Positions 8,923 to 18,684 are shown, counted from the first letter of the stretch. The stretch is DNA of 64,000 nucleotides from Shewanella piezotolerans WP3 (GCF_000014885.1 NC_011566.1:2461501-2525500), one strand, 5' to 3'. A program made the numbers and translations. The notes: generated from the sequence alone by a model not told the origin.

Positions 8923-9564
8923 CTAGTCTTCTGGATAAACCTTATCTTTGTACTCACATAAATCTTCAATAATACAGCTACCGCAACGAGGCTTTCTAGC
9001 GATACAGGTATAGCGCCCATGTAATATCAACCAGTGATGCACATCAACCTTAAACTCTGCAGGGACAACCTTTAAAAGTTTCTTCTCTACCTCTACAACA
9101 TTTTTGCCCATAGCGAACTTAGTTCGGTTTGAAACCCTATCAATGTGAGTATCTACGGCTATGGTTGGCCAACCGAACGCGGTGTTGAGTACAACGTTTG
9201 CTGTTTTCCTACCGACGCCTGGCAGGGCCTCTAAAGCTTCTCGGTTTTCAGGAACTTCACCGTCATACTTCTCAACCAATATTTCACAGGCTTTTATTAC
9301 ATTGATTGCTTTGTTGTTATAGAGACCAATGGTTTTAATATAACTTTTAAGACCTTCCACACCGAGTGCGGCGATAGACTGAGCGCTATTAGCAACGGGG
9401 AACAGTTTATCTGTTGCTTTGTTGACACTGACATCAGTTGCCTGCGCCGAGAGTGTTACTGCGACTAGCAGTTCAAAAGGGCTAGAGAAGTTAAGCTCAG
9501 TCTCTGGCGTTGGGTTGTTCTCTCTTAACCGCTCTAAAATAAGGCGGCGCTTGTCTGCGTTCAT
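8923..9564 (-). CDS. nth: Endonuclease III (base-excision DNA glycosylase/AP lyase)
   Basis: This 213-residue enzyme removes oxidised pyrimidines and nicks the abasic site. The helix-hairpin-helix LPGVGRKTANVVLN contains the catalytic Lys, and VDTHIDRVSNR contains the catalytic Asp. The C terminus holds the 4Fe-4S motif C-x6-C-x2-C-x5-C (CIARKPRCGSCIIEDLC). Length is normal (E. coli 211). It lies 63 bases downstream of rnfE on the same strand, the arrangement seen in many gammaproteobacteria, so it may be the last gene of that transcript. Confidence 0.96.
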   Translation of the reverse strand: MNADKRRLILERLRENNPTPETELNFSSPFELLVAVTLSAQATDVSVNKATDKLFPVANSAQSIAALGVEGLKSYIKTIGLYNNKAINVIKACEILVEKYDGEVPENREALEALPGVGRKTANVVLNTAFGWPTIAVDTHIDRVSNRTKFAMGKNVVEVEKKLLKVVPAEFKVDVHHWLILHGRYTCIARKPRCGSCIIEDLCEYKDKVYPED

Positions 9565-9627
9565 ATGCCACTATCCATCTGTTGTTATTATTTAAGGATG
9601 CAACTTTACTTGGTTATTGACTCTGTA

Positions 9628-10323
9628 CTAGTTAACCTTGGTGATCCTAACCCTTGCAGGTGCTTCTAGCTCGACTTTAGGCTGTCTAGCTTCAATATAG
9701 TTATCGATAACATTCTTAAGCGCAATAAGCAGACCCATACCGATAAAAGCACCGGGTGGAAGCATAGCCAGTAGGAAAGTTGTGTCGACCTGCCAAATTT
9801 GAATTGTTAGTCCTTTAGCCCATTCACCTAATAACTGGTCAGCACCGTAAAATAGCGTGCCTTGGCCTAAGATCTCACGACTTGCACCGAGTACACAAAG
9901 CACTAGGGTAAAACCTAATCCCATCATTAGTCCGTCAAATGTTGACTTAACAACGCTATTGCGAGAGGCGAATGCTTCAGCTCTGCCTATAATGACGCAG
10001 TTAGTCACAATTAGCGGCAAAAATATGCCAAGCGAAAGATAAAGGCCGTAGGCATAAGCGTTAATAAATAGCTGAACACTGGTGACTAACGCGGCGATAA
10101 TCATAACAAATACAGGAATGCGGATCTCTTTTGGTACATAGTCTCTAACGAGTGAAACTAAAATATTCGATCCAATTAACACCAGCATGGTCGCTAAACC
10201 TAGCCCCAATGCATTGGTTAACGTCGCTGTTACTGCGAGTAGGGGACACAAGCCTAACAGTTGAACCAATCCTGGATTGTTTTTCCATAGGCCTTGCCAG
10301 GCTAGCTCTTTGTAATCACTCAT
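9628..10323 (-). CDS. rnfE: Rnf electron-transport complex subunit E
   Basis: This 231-residue integral membrane subunit has about six hydrophobic helices and the paired NPGLVQLLGLCPLLAVT and FLPLIVTNCVIIGRAEAFA segments shared with RnfA. In Rnf these conserved Cys residues sit near an intramembrane iron-sulfur centre between RnfA and RnfE. The complex couples electron flow between ferredoxin and NAD to ion movement; in bacteria such as E. coli the equivalent Rsx complex keeps SoxR reduced. The start codon overlaps the end of rnfG by eight bases, indicating translational coupling. Name rsxE is equally valid. Confidence 0.95.
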   Translation of the reverse strand: MSDYKELAWQGLWKNNPGLVQLLGLCPLLAVTATLTNALGLGLATMLVLIGSNILVSLVRDYVPKEIRIPVFVMIIAALVTSVQLFINAYAYGLYLSLGIFLPLIVTNCVIIGRAEAFASRNSVVKSTFDGLMMGLGFTLVLCVLGASREILGQGTLFYGADQLLGEWAKGLTIQIWQVDTTFLLAMLPPGAFIGMGLLIALKNVIDNYIEARQPKVELEAPARVRITKVN

Positions 10324-10954
10324 TATCTACCTCACAACTCGCAGGTGCACTTAATAACTTTTGCTTATGTTCATTGAAATACAGTGTCGCCAATTTTACT
10401 GCATTAACGTAGGCACGCGGTGTGATGGTTGCACCAGTAAACTGATCAATTTGGCCACCATCTTTTTTTACATGCCAGCGTTTGTCTTTTTCAGAAGACA
10501 CTGTCAGTCCATTGAACTTAGTGACCCAGTCAGACTTGCGCAGTTCTATTTTATCACCCAGCCCAGGCGTTTCTTGGTGCGATAAAGTTCTGACGCCAAG
10601 TACTTCGCCAGCTTTGTTTAAACCAATGATTATCTTTATATTGCCGTTATATCCGTCAGGCGCTACGGTTTCAATTGCGATCGCAACTCCATCTCCATTA
10701 CGCGTCGCGATATAAGCGGGCAAAGGCTGAGTTGTGCCTAAAAAGTCGCTGTCTTGAATCGTGATACAGTGCTCTGTAAGCTCATTGTCATGGATCTCAT
10801 CAGGAATGATCTGATGCAGCACTCGCGAAAGCTCAATCTGCTCTTGTTGCTTGATTTTTGCATAGGTAAGTTGATTCACTATTGCTACAAGCCCTGTACA
10901 GAGCAAGGCAAATAAACCGAGTAACAAGCCATTTTTCAACATTGATTTTTTCAA
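10316..10954 (-). CDS. rnfG: Rnf electron-transport complex subunit G (FMN-binding)
   Basis: The 212-residue subunit has one N-terminal membrane anchor (about residues 9-28) and a periplasmic FMN-binding domain. The motif DQFTGATITPRAYVNAV near residues 172-188 contains the Thr that carries covalently bound FMN through a phosphoester bond in this family. The phrase THE-like LSHQETPGLGDKIE is also typical of RnfG. It lies between rnfD (80-base gap) and rnfE (eight-base overlap). Confidence 0.94.
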   Translation of the reverse strand: MKKSMLKNGLLLGLFALLCTGLVAIVNQLTYAKIKQQEQIELSRVLHQIIPDEIHDNELTEHCITIQDSDFLGTTQPLPAYIATRNGDGVAIAIETVAPDGYNGNIKIIIGLNKAGEVLGVRTLSHQETPGLGDKIELRKSDWVTKFNGLTVSSEKDKRWHVKKDGGQIDQFTGATITPRAYVNAVKLATLYFNEHKQKLLSAPASCEVDNE

Positions 10955-11034
10955 AATTTTGTCTTTAACCTAATCGTCTATAACGTCTATTCTGAGTCGC
11001 AGATTTTGCTGCTACAACCGTAATTGCTATGTGA

Positions 11035-12087
11035 TTAACTACCAGCACGGTGACCGTAACTTCTTGGTTTAATATAATAGTCGATAAATGGTGCACACAA
11101 ATTGGCTAGCAAAATGGCGAATGCAAAGGCATCGGGATAACCACCATAAGTGCGGATAACATAAACCAATACGCCAATTAAACCACCGAACAATAAGCGT
11201 CCACGGACACTGGTTGCTGCTGTAACCGGGTCAGTAGCAATAAAAAATACTGCTAGCATAGTGGCACCAGAAAACAGCTGGAACAGCGGACCAATGTGAG
11301 TGTCTGGGCTTAAAAGATAACCAAAGCTACTGCAAACGAAAAGTGCAGCGAGTATACCAACACTGATCTGCCAACGGATAACCTTTAATTTAAGCATGGC
11401 TAAACCACCCACTAAATACGCGACGTTGACCCAGAACCAGCCAACACCGAATCCGTCTGAGAAAATGGTTTTTGATAGGCTTTCAGTAATAGTGAGTCCA
11501 AGTGATAGATCGGTTTTTACTGTATCGAGTGGTGTCGCCATAGCGATGCCATCAATGCCGTACTTGTAGATTGAGAGTTTTTCAGGCGTCATAGCGCCAA
11601 AAATAGCGTTAAGGGTGAGGCTTAGATCCATCGGCGTTTGCGCTAATGATAACGGTACAGACCAACTTGTCATTTGAACTGGAAAAGAAATGAGTAACAT
11701 CACATATGCTGCCATTGCAGGGTTAAATATGTTCTGTCCAAGGCCTCCATATAGATGTTTAACGATTACAATGGCAAAAATAGTACCAACCACAACCACC
11801 CACCAAGGTGCGATAGAGGGGATAGAAACGCCAATGAGTAGAGCTGTAAGTACTGCACTGTTGTCACTTAATGTCGATATTATTGGGCGTTTACGCAGTT
11901 TTAGCACTGCAGCTTCACTAAGAAGCGCAATGGTTATTGCTAGCATGACTTGTACTAATACGCCCCAGCCGAAGAAGTAAAACTGGGCTGCAACACCGGG
12001 TAATGCGCATAAAGTGACTCTGCGCATTACGCTCTGCGTCTGCAATTGCACTTTTAAGTGTGGCGATGACGCTAACTTAAATGCCAT
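11035..12087 (-). CDS. rnfD: Rnf electron-transport complex subunit D
   Basis: This 350-residue membrane subunit has roughly ten hydrophobic helices. The LFSGATMLAVFFIATDPVTA segment carries the S/T-GAT motif whose Thr is the covalent FMN site in RnfD/NqrB proteins. The GGLGQNIFNPAMAAYVMLL segment is also characteristic. Length matches E. coli RsxD (352). It begins three bases after the rnfC stop, within the rnfABCDGE operon. Confidence 0.95.
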   Translation of the reverse strand: MAFKLASSPHLKVQLQTQSVMRRVTLCALPGVAAQFYFFGWGVLVQVMLAITIALLSEAAVLKLRKRPIISTLSDNSAVLTALLIGVSIPSIAPWWVVVVGTIFAIVIVKHLYGGLGQNIFNPAMAAYVMLLISFPVQMTSWSVPLSLAQTPMDLSLTLNAIFGAMTPEKLSIYKYGIDGIAMATPLDTVKTDLSLGLTITESLSKTIFSDGFGVGWFWVNVAYLVGGLAMLKLKVIRWQISVGILAALFVCSSFGYLLSPDTHIGPLFQLFSGATMLAVFFIATDPVTAATSVRGRLLFGGLIGVLVYVIRTYGGYPDAFAFAILLANLCAPFIDYYIKPRSYGHRAGS

Positions 12088-12090
12088 GAA

Positions 12091-14844
12091 TTATTCCTTC
12101 TCTTCCAGTTTAGCTTTTGCTTTTTTTGCCTTCGCTTTTGCGACTGCTGCCGCGATACGCGCTTTCTTTATCTCTTCAGGCGACTGCGGAACGTCGGTTT
12201 GTGAGTTCAGCTGGTTGCTCTCTACTGTATCAACTAGTGCTGATTCAGTTGATTCAGTTGATTCTGTTGATTCAGCACTGTCTGTTGTTTGCGCTTTTTT
12301 GGCCTTAGCTTTTGCGACTGCTGCCGCGATACGCGCTTTCTTCATCTCTTCAGGCGACTGCGGAACGTCGGTTTGTGAGTTCAGCTGGTTGCTCTCTACT
12401 GCATCAACTTGTGCTGATTCAGTTGATTCTGCACTGCCTGCTGTTTGCGCTTTTTTGGCTTTAGCTTTGGCAACCGCTGCGGCAATACGCGCTTTCTTTA
12501 TCTCTTCAGCAGACTGGGTAACTTCAGCTTGAGAGTTCTGTTGATTACTCTCTACTGCATCAACTTGTGTTGTTCCCGTAGATTTAGCACTATCTGCTGT
12601 TTGCGCTTTTTTGGCCTTAGCTTTGGCAACCGCTGCTGCAATACGCGCTTTCTTCATCTCTTCTGAAGACTGAGGAGCATCAGTTTGCGAGTTCAATTTG
12701 CTAGCAGTTGCTTCATCAGGTTCAACTGAACTTGCGTGTTGATTGTGTACACCATTTTCTGCCTGAGCTTGCTTTTTAGCTTTGGCGCGTGCGATAGCTG
12801 CGGCTACTTTAGCCTTTTTATCATCGACTGCTACAGTGTTACTCGGTTCACTGGTCAGTCCTGAGTCTGCAGAGGCGGCCTGTTTTGCCTTTTTAGCTTT
12901 AGCTCTTGCGATCGCTGCGTTTATTTTAGCCTTCTTGTCATCGACTACATCGGTTGTTTCAGCCGATGTGGTAGTTGTTGCTGACGATAATGACTTTTTA
13001 GCTTTTGCGCGTGCGATAGCTGCGGCTACTTTAGCCTTTTTATCATCGACTGCTACAGTGTTACTCGGTTCACTGGTCAGTCCTGAGTCTGCAGAGGCGG
13101 CCTGTTTTGCCTTTTTAGCTTTAGCTCTTGCGATCGCTGCGTTTATTTTAGCCTTCTTGTCATCGACTACATCGGTTGTTTCATCCGATGTGGTAGTTGT
13201 TGCTGACGATAATGACTTTTTAGCTTTTGCGCGTGCAATAGCTGCTGCAACTTGTGCTTTTTTATCTTGAACTGCTTCAGTAGAGGCATTTTCAGCGGAT
13301 GCATCCGCAGCCTTCTTGGCTTTGATCCGTGCCATCGCTTCAGCTACCGCATTCTTATCGGTGCCAGTCATATTATTTTTACGGCGCTCGGCGGCTTCTT
13401 TAGCTTTGTTTTCACGGGCTGTTTTTTCATCTTGCAAGCGCTGCTGTCTTGCATCAAAGCGTTGTTTAGCCAAATCAGCTTGTTTCTTTTCTTCTGACTG
13501 TGAGCGAAGTGCCGATTTCGCGACGCGGTAATATTCAACTAATGGAATATCACTAGGACAAACATAGCTACAACAACCACACTCAATACAATCATTAAGG
13601 TTGAAGCTAGCTGCTTTATCATATTCTTGTGCTTGGGCATGCCAAAATAATTGCTGCGGTAAGAGCTGTGCAGGGCAGGCCACAGCGCACTCACCACAAC
13701 GGATGCATGGCATTTCAGGTTGCTCAGGAGCGACTTCGTCGCTACTTGGCAGTAGAATGCAGTTAGTGCCTTTGAGTACTGGTGCCGCTATATCAGGCAA
13801 TGTATGCCCCATCATGGGCCCACCGATAATGACTTTGTCCTGTTCAAGCTTGCCCTTAAAGCCATTAACTTGCAGTACATGGTCAATTTGAGTTCCAACA
13901 GGAACCCAATAGTTACCAGGAGATTCACTATTTTGTCCAGTAACGGTCACTACTCTTGAGATCAGTGGCTGGCCGTTAATGACAGCATCTTGAATTGCGT
14001 ATGCAGTTCCCACATTTTGCACTAACATTCCCAATTGTGCAGGAATGGCACCTGAGGGCACCTCTTGGCCTGTTAGTATCTGAATTAATTGCTTTTCTCC
14101 GCCAGAAGGATATTTGGTTGGTACGCTGGTAATTCGTGTTTTCTCGCTAGAAAGCTCACTTCGATTTAGTGAATGTTGCATCGCTTCGAATGCTTCAGGT
14201 TTATTATCTTCGATGGCGATAATTATACGCTTTGGCGTCAATAAACGCTCAATAATCCCAATGCCTGAAATAATTTCATCGCTGTACTCTTGCATCAGTC
14301 TATCGTCAGAGGTGATATAGGGCTCACACTCTATGCCATTGATGATTACAAGTTCTATATCGCTAGCGGGTCGCAGTTTTATATGAGTAGGAAACGCCGC
14401 TCCACCAAGGCCAGCAATGCCAGCGTCTTGGATCTTTTGTAAGATCTGCTGATTATCTAATTTCGAAATCTCACTCGTATGAGTTTCAATTGCTTCATCC
14501 TTGCCATCGGCGATTAGAATACAGCTTAACACTGGTAGACCTGACGCATGGTTACTAGGCATAGGTTTTATCGCCGTGACTGTGCCGGATGTTGGCGCAT
14601 GCACAGGACAATGAGCAAAGCTTGTCCCAACTGTTAGAGCTTGCCCTTTTAGTACGCGTTCGCCAGCCTTGATAGTTAGCAGTGCACTGTCGCCAACTTG
14701 CGGGATCGGCAAAATAAATTGCCTAGCTAAGGGCAATTTCCGGATAGCCGTTCTATTGGATAAGGCTTTTAACTCTGGCGGATGGATACCGCCGTGGGAG
14801 CGCCAAATGGTTCCTTTATCAATTTGTTCTAATAAAGTTAGCAC
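12091..14844 (-). CDS. rnfC: Rnf electron-transport complex subunit C with long Lys/Ala repeat tail
   Basis: RnfC is the peripheral NADH/FMN- and Fe-S-carrying subunit. I place the start at GTG 14844, giving [19 protein letters not shown] as in family members; this GTG overlaps the rnfB stop and has AGAGGAA upstream, whereas an earlier in-frame ATG lies inside rnfB. Two 4Fe-4S motifs are visible ([12 protein letters not shown] and [12 protein letters not shown], near 380-430). After about residue 460 the protein becomes a charged tail with ten units resembling [16 protein letters not shown]. At 917 residues it is much longer than E. coli RsxC (740). The tail is helical and coiled-coil-like; a tail of variable length is known in gammaproteobacterial RnfC. 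Two of its units were duplicated recently as DNA. Confidence 0.95.
12110..13360 (-). repeat. Repeat array coding the RnfC C-terminal tail
   Basis: Ten coding units of the KKAxxAAAxAxAKAKK type occupy this region. Two classes of longer period are visible: a 222-base tandem repeat (12791-13012 and 13013-13234) that differs at a single base (G at 12962, T at 13184), and a 174-base period in the 12141-12490 part. A run of nine-base GATTCAGTT-like units near 12238-12270 codes repeated Thr-Glu-Ser. All repeats are multiples of three and keep the frame. Confidence 0.9.
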
Positions 14845-15407
14845 TGCGGTTCCTCTTGCACTTGTTTCACCGGGATGGCATTTAGCTGCCAATCCCATGT
14901 TTTAGTCGTTTGTTCTATCGGTAGCATGTCAATACAATCGACGGGGCAGGGAGCAACGCACAAATCGCATCCGGTGCAATAGTCCGTGATAACGGTATGC
15001 ATCAGCTTACCTGAACCTAATATGGCGTCTACAGGGCAAGCCTGAATGCATTTAGTACAACCAATGCATTCATCTTCACGTATGAAGGCGACTTTTTTCT
15101 CTTGTACTGCTTCTGTCGCATTTAAGGGCTCGGGATCGACGCCAACCAAGTCAGCAATCTTTTCCATGGTCGCAGTGCCGCCAGGTGGGCATTTATTTAT
15201 TTTGTCGCCGTTGGCAATAGCTTCTGCATAGGGTCTGCAGCCGGGGTAACCACATTGGCCGCACTGAGTTTGCGGCAGCAGTGCCTCGACTTGGTCAACG
15301 AGTGGATTACCTTCTACTTTGAATTTTTCTGCGGCGAAACCCAGTAATACACCAAAGACAAGGGCGAGTATCGTGAGGACAACAATTGCGATAACAATAC
15401 CTGACAT
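14838..15407 (-). CDS. rnfB: Rnf electron-transport complex subunit B (ferredoxin-like)
   Basis: The 189-residue subunit has one N-terminal membrane helix, then an ASKHA-like Fe-S motif ([16 protein letters not shown] with a later Cys in KCPPGG) and two ferredoxin-type 4Fe-4S clusters ([12 protein letters not shown] and [12 protein letters not shown]). It is the entry point of electrons from ferredoxin-type donors in Rnf. Length equals that of E. coli RsxB (192). It begins two bases after rnfA and its stop overlaps the rnfC GTG start by seven bases. Confidence 0.96.
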
Positions 15408-15409
15408 GT

Positions 15410-15988
15410 TTATTTAACCAACCCTGTAAAGCCCATAAATGCTAGAGACATCAGACCTGCGGTAACCATGGCGATGGCGCCGCCCTTAAACGGCGCAGGA
15501 ACATCTGCAGCCGCAAGCCGTTCACGCATAGCTGAAAATAGGATCAAGACTAAGGAGAAACCAACTGCAGCACCAAAACCAAATATCGCAGACTCGAAAA
15601 AGTTATGGTCTTCGTTAATATTGAGTAGAGCAACACCGAGTACTGCACAGTTTGTCGTAATCAGTGGCAAGTAAATGCCCAATGCGCGATGCAATGATGC
15701 ACTGGTTTTCTGTACTAGCATTTCGGTAAATTGAACGACGACGGCAATGACTAGAATAAAGCTCATTGTTCTGAGGTAGCCAAGATCAAATGGCAACAAC
15801 AGATACTGGTTCACGAGGTAGCTAAGAATAGACGCTAAGGTCAGCACAAAAGTGGTCGCCATTGACATGCCAATAGCTGACTCAAGCTTGCTCGATACCC
15901 CCATAAAAGGGCATAAACCTAGAAATTTAACTAATACAAAGTTGTTGACCAGCACTGTGCCGACCAATAACAGGAGATATTCACTCAT
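15410..15988 (-). CDS. rnfA: Rnf electron-transport complex subunit A
   Basis: This 192-residue protein has six predicted membrane helices and the two conserved Cys-containing segments [14 protein letters not shown] and [15 protein letters not shown], mirrored in RnfE with inverted topology. It is the first gene of the operon rnfABCDGE. Upstream spacing to the divergent-oriented neighbour is not divergent: csrD lies upstream on the same strand with a 106-base gap, which must contain the rnf promoter if the operon is separate. Confidence 0.96.
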
Positions 15989-16094
15989 CTCAATTCATTT
16001 TTTAGACAATCTTAGCGCTATTATCGGCTTTTCCGCCGCCATAAACAACACAAAGAAAGCAAGGACAAATGAATTTGGTTTCTAGTGAGTAATT

Positions 16095-18041
16095 TTAAAG
16101 CACTATTTCAGCTTTTTCACTGTTACTTACTGTTAATAAAGGAGTTGGCTTTGCGATGTAGTACCCTTGAAGCCCATCCATTAACAGGTGTTCCATTGCC
16201 AGCTTTTCCTCTTGATTTTCGACACCAGTGGCAATCACTCGGATAGTTAGTTTTCTAGCTATATCAATTATCATTTTGACAAAGAACTGATTGTGGGCGT
16301 CAGAATTTATCCCTTGGGTATAGCTACTGTCCAATTTAATAAAGTCTGGCCGAACATCTTTGAAAAACTTAAAAGAGGTGAAACCTAGGCCAAATCGTTC
16401 AATGGATACACGTGCTCCAACACTGTGGATTTCATTAATAAAATGATAAGTTGCAGACAAATTAGTTTGCATCCCTGACTCATTGACTTCAAAAACTAAT
16501 CTTGCTGCGATGTGGCGCTGGCGAACCAGCACATTTTTAAGCCAGGCTACAAAGCTTTCCTGGTTTGCAGATGATGCCGATATATTTATGCCAAATAAAC
16601 CTGACATTGATGGTGTTTCATTGAGCATACTGAGGGTTTTTAAGATGACAAGCCTATCGAGTTCCTCGCTCATTCCGTGGCGTTCAGCCATGGCTATAAC
16701 AGTTGTTGTTGGGAGAAATTTACCTTGAACATTATAAAATCGAGATAGTAGTTCTCGGTAAGACTCCACATCATTTCTACAAGGGCGAATAGGCTGGGCA
16801 TAAAATTTGATTGCCTGACGTTTTACTATGTCATCGATAGCGACTTTCCATCGACTGTCTCCAAATAACTCATCGCCATTGAGTCTTTGAAGCACATGTA
16901 CACTATTAGGACCCAATGTTTGAGCGATACTCACAGCGGTATCGGCTAGAGTCATTAAAGAAACGGGATCGCTATTTTGGAGGTAGGGGCATAATCCAAT
17001 ATAGGCGACAGAATCGGTTCCCAAGTTTTGCTGGTACTCATCGAATGCATTCTTTACCTGCTCAATAATACTTGTACCATCTTTGAGCGTAACGTCGGGT
17101 AATATGAGCGCAAAATCTGCTGTTGAGATTCGATAACAATAAGCATTAGGAGACTTAACTAAGGATTTTCTAATGTGATTTGAGATGCGGGTTAAGTAAT
17201 CATCTCCAGCTTCACGACCATGTAACTGGTTTATGGAACCAAGCTCAGTGGCTTTTACTATCGCAAGTACACCGAACTGCTGGCTATTGGGAGAGCAAAT
17301 CTCATTGAGTTTTTCAGTGAATTTTGCGCGGGTTCCAAAGCCGGTGATTGGATCTTGAAATGCGGCTCTTGATAGTTTTTCATTGGCGTCAGTGAGTTTA
17401 TCTATTTCAGCTTTCAAATTGTACTGACATGATTCTATAGCGGTTGCTAGCAGTTTGAATTCGCCTTTCAACTTAGACTTTTGTATTGAGTGGAAAGCAA
17501 AACTCGGTAGTTCCTCTATCAGTTTAGCGCTATAGCGTAACTTTTTGGTTTGACGCAAAGTAAGTGCAAAACTGAAAATACTGATAAGTAAAAATGTCGC
17601 CCATATGAGCATCAGTTGTTGTTTAAACTTTATAACGGTTTCAGAAAAGGCGTTACCAATGGAGAGTCTTACTTGTAATCGACCATTTTCTAAAGATTGT
17701 GTGTATGGAATATCTATTTGAAACAGTTCGCTAATTACATCTTCATGCTGGGGGAGTAATCGGCCATGGGTGTAGCTATTATCACTGTCATTACTGTCTA
17801 TATATTGAAAAAACTGAAAAGAGAATTGCTTATCTAGGTTTAGGAATAAAGCCTTACCATCACCTTGCCAACTAGTCGCAGCATTAATAGTAGCGGCGTA
17901 CTGCGCGAGTGTATTTTCGCTGTATGTTAATATGTCGGCTCGGTTAACAGTGTATGTAACAAATGTTAGCCCACAGAATATAGACACTAAAAAAAACTGA
18001 AAATATCGGAAACTAGTCATATTGAGTCCATTCACATTCAT
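16095..18041 (-). CDS. csrD: CsrD-like protein with degenerate GGDEF and EAL domains
   Basis: This 648-residue membrane protein has two N-terminal helices (about 10-28 and 135-160) around a periplasmic region, a linker, a GGDEF-like domain and an EAL-like domain. The catalytic motifs are lost: STADF stands at the GGDEF position, YRELLSRF replaces the EAL segment and ERFGLG replaces DDFGTG. This pattern and length fit CsrD (E. coli 646 residues), which directs RNase E to the CsrB/CsrC small RNAs rather than turning over c-di-GMP. MshH of Vibrio is the same family. LapD-type c-di-GMP receptors are an alternative. Start could be ATG 18041 or ATG 18020. A plausible promoter and an octamer array lie upstream. 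Confidence 0.75.
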   Translation of the reverse strand: MNVNGLNMTSFRYFQFFLVSIFCGLTFVTYTVNRADILTYSENTLAQYAATINAATSWQGDGKALFLNLDKQFSFQFFQYIDSNDSDNSYTHGRLLPQHEDVISELFQIDIPYTQSLENGRLQVRLSIGNAFSETVIKFKQQLMLIWATFLLISIFSFALTLRQTKKLRYSAKLIEELPSFAFHSIQKSKLKGEFKLLATAIESCQYNLKAEIDKLTDANEKLSRAAFQDPITGFGTRAKFTEKLNEICSPNSQQFGVLAIVKATELGSINQLHGREAGDDYLTRISNHIRKSLVKSPNAYCYRISTADFALILPDVTLKDGTSIIEQVKNAFDEYQQNLGTDSVAYIGLCPYLQNSDPVSLMTLADTAVSIAQTLGPNSVHVLQRLNGDELFGDSRWKVAIDDIVKRQAIKFYAQPIRPCRNDVESYRELLSRFYNVQGKFLPTTTVIAMAERHGMSEELDRLVILKTLSMLNETPSMSGLFGINISASSANQESFVAWLKNVLVRQRHIAARLVFEVNESGMQTNLSATYHFINEIHSVGARVSIERFGLGFTSFKFFKDVRPDFIKLDSSYTQGINSDAHNQFFVKMIIDIARKLTIRVIATGVENQEEKLAMEHLLMDGLQGYYIAKPTPLLTVSNSEKAEIVL

Positions 18042-18080
18042 AGAAGAGAGTGATAAATCTAAAAATTTCTATCAATGGCC

Positions 18081-18110
18081 ATTATAAACAGGTTTTTAAT
18101 TTATTATCAG
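18081..18110 (-). promoter_or_regulatory. Candidate promoter of csrD
   Basis: On the minus strand a perfect TATAAT (18081-18086) lies 18 bases after CTGATA (18105-18110, four of six matches to TTGACA). It is about 40 bases before the csrD start. The octamer array begins about 37 bases further upstream. Confidence 0.45.
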
Positions 18111-18146
18111 TTGCTTTACTTGAGGAATTTTTATTTTGATTGAAAC

Positions 18147-18234
18147 ATGCTGAGATGCTGAGATGCTGAGATGCTGAGATGCTGAGATGCTGAGATGCTG
18201 AGATGCTGAGATGCTGAGATGCTGAGATGCTGAG
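18147..18234. repeat. Tandem array of 11 perfect octamers
   Basis: Eleven consecutive exact copies of ATGCTGAG cover 88 bases. The array lies between the last tRNA-Asn gene and csrD. It is a candidate variable-number repeat produced by polymerase slippage. Being outside coding sequence, a change in copy number would alter spacing rather than reading frame. Confidence 0.97.
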
Positions 18235-18246
18235 ATTGAATTAGGT

Positions 18247-18322
18247 TGGCTCCCCAGACTGGACTCGAACCAGTGACATACGGATTAACAGTCCGCCGTT
18301 CTACCAACTGAACTACAGGGGA
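18247..18322 (-). tRNA. tRNA-Asn (GTT), copy closest to csrD
   Basis: A 76-nt cloverleaf with encoded CCA; anticodon GTT in the loop CTGTTAA, TTCGAGT T-loop and normal D-loop. The acceptor stem has a U6-U67 mismatch (TCCCCTG against CTGGGGA). Confidence 0.96.
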
Positions 18323-18356
18323 ATCGTTTGTTACCTATAATACGCGTTAATTAGAT

Positions 18357-18432
18357 TGGCTCCCCAGACTGGACTCGAACCAGTGACATACGGATTAACA
18401 GTCCGCCGTTCTACCAACTGAACTACAGGGGA
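18357..18432 (-). tRNA. tRNA-Asn (GTT)
   Basis: Identical over 76 nt to the neighbouring tRNA-Asn genes, including anticodon GTT, encoded CCA and the U6-U67 acceptor mismatch; 34 bases separate it from the previous copy. Confidence 0.96.
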
Positions 18433-18459
18433 ATCGCATAAATCTAATTATAAATAAAG

Positions 18460-18535
18460 TGGCTCCCCAGACTGGACTCGAACCAGTGACATACGGATTA
18501 ACAGTCCGCCGTTCTACCAACTGAACTACAGGGGA
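18460..18535 (-). tRNA. tRNA-Asn (GTT)
   Basis: Third identical 76-nt copy with encoded CCA. Spacers between copies are AT-rich and unlike one another, so only the mature gene is conserved. Confidence 0.96.
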
Positions 18536-18569
18536 ATTGCATTTTATTTATTAAAGGTTGATAAAAAAT

Positions 18570-18645
18570 TGGCTCCCCAGACTGGACTCGAACCAGTGAC
18601 ATACGGATTAACAGTCCGCCGTTCTACCAACTGAACTACAGGGGA
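18570..18645 (-). tRNA. tRNA-Asn (GTT)
   Basis: Fourth identical 76-nt copy of the Asn cluster, anticodon GTT, with encoded CCA. Confidence 0.96.
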
Positions 18646-18684
18646 ATTACATTTTTTATCAATATTTAGCTGTTTATATAAAAG

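Noticed and set aside
12110..13360. Repeats considered as a CRISPR array
   Set aside because: Periods of 174 and 222 bases are in frame, coding, and have no short repeat-spacer structure.
12014..13531. Several plus-strand frames of 60-170 codons with repeated sequence
   Set aside because: They are shadows of the repeat tail of rnfC on the minus strand.
18147..18234. Octamer array considered as CRISPR or origin iterons
   Set aside because: Contiguous 8-base units without spacers and without a replication gene nearby.
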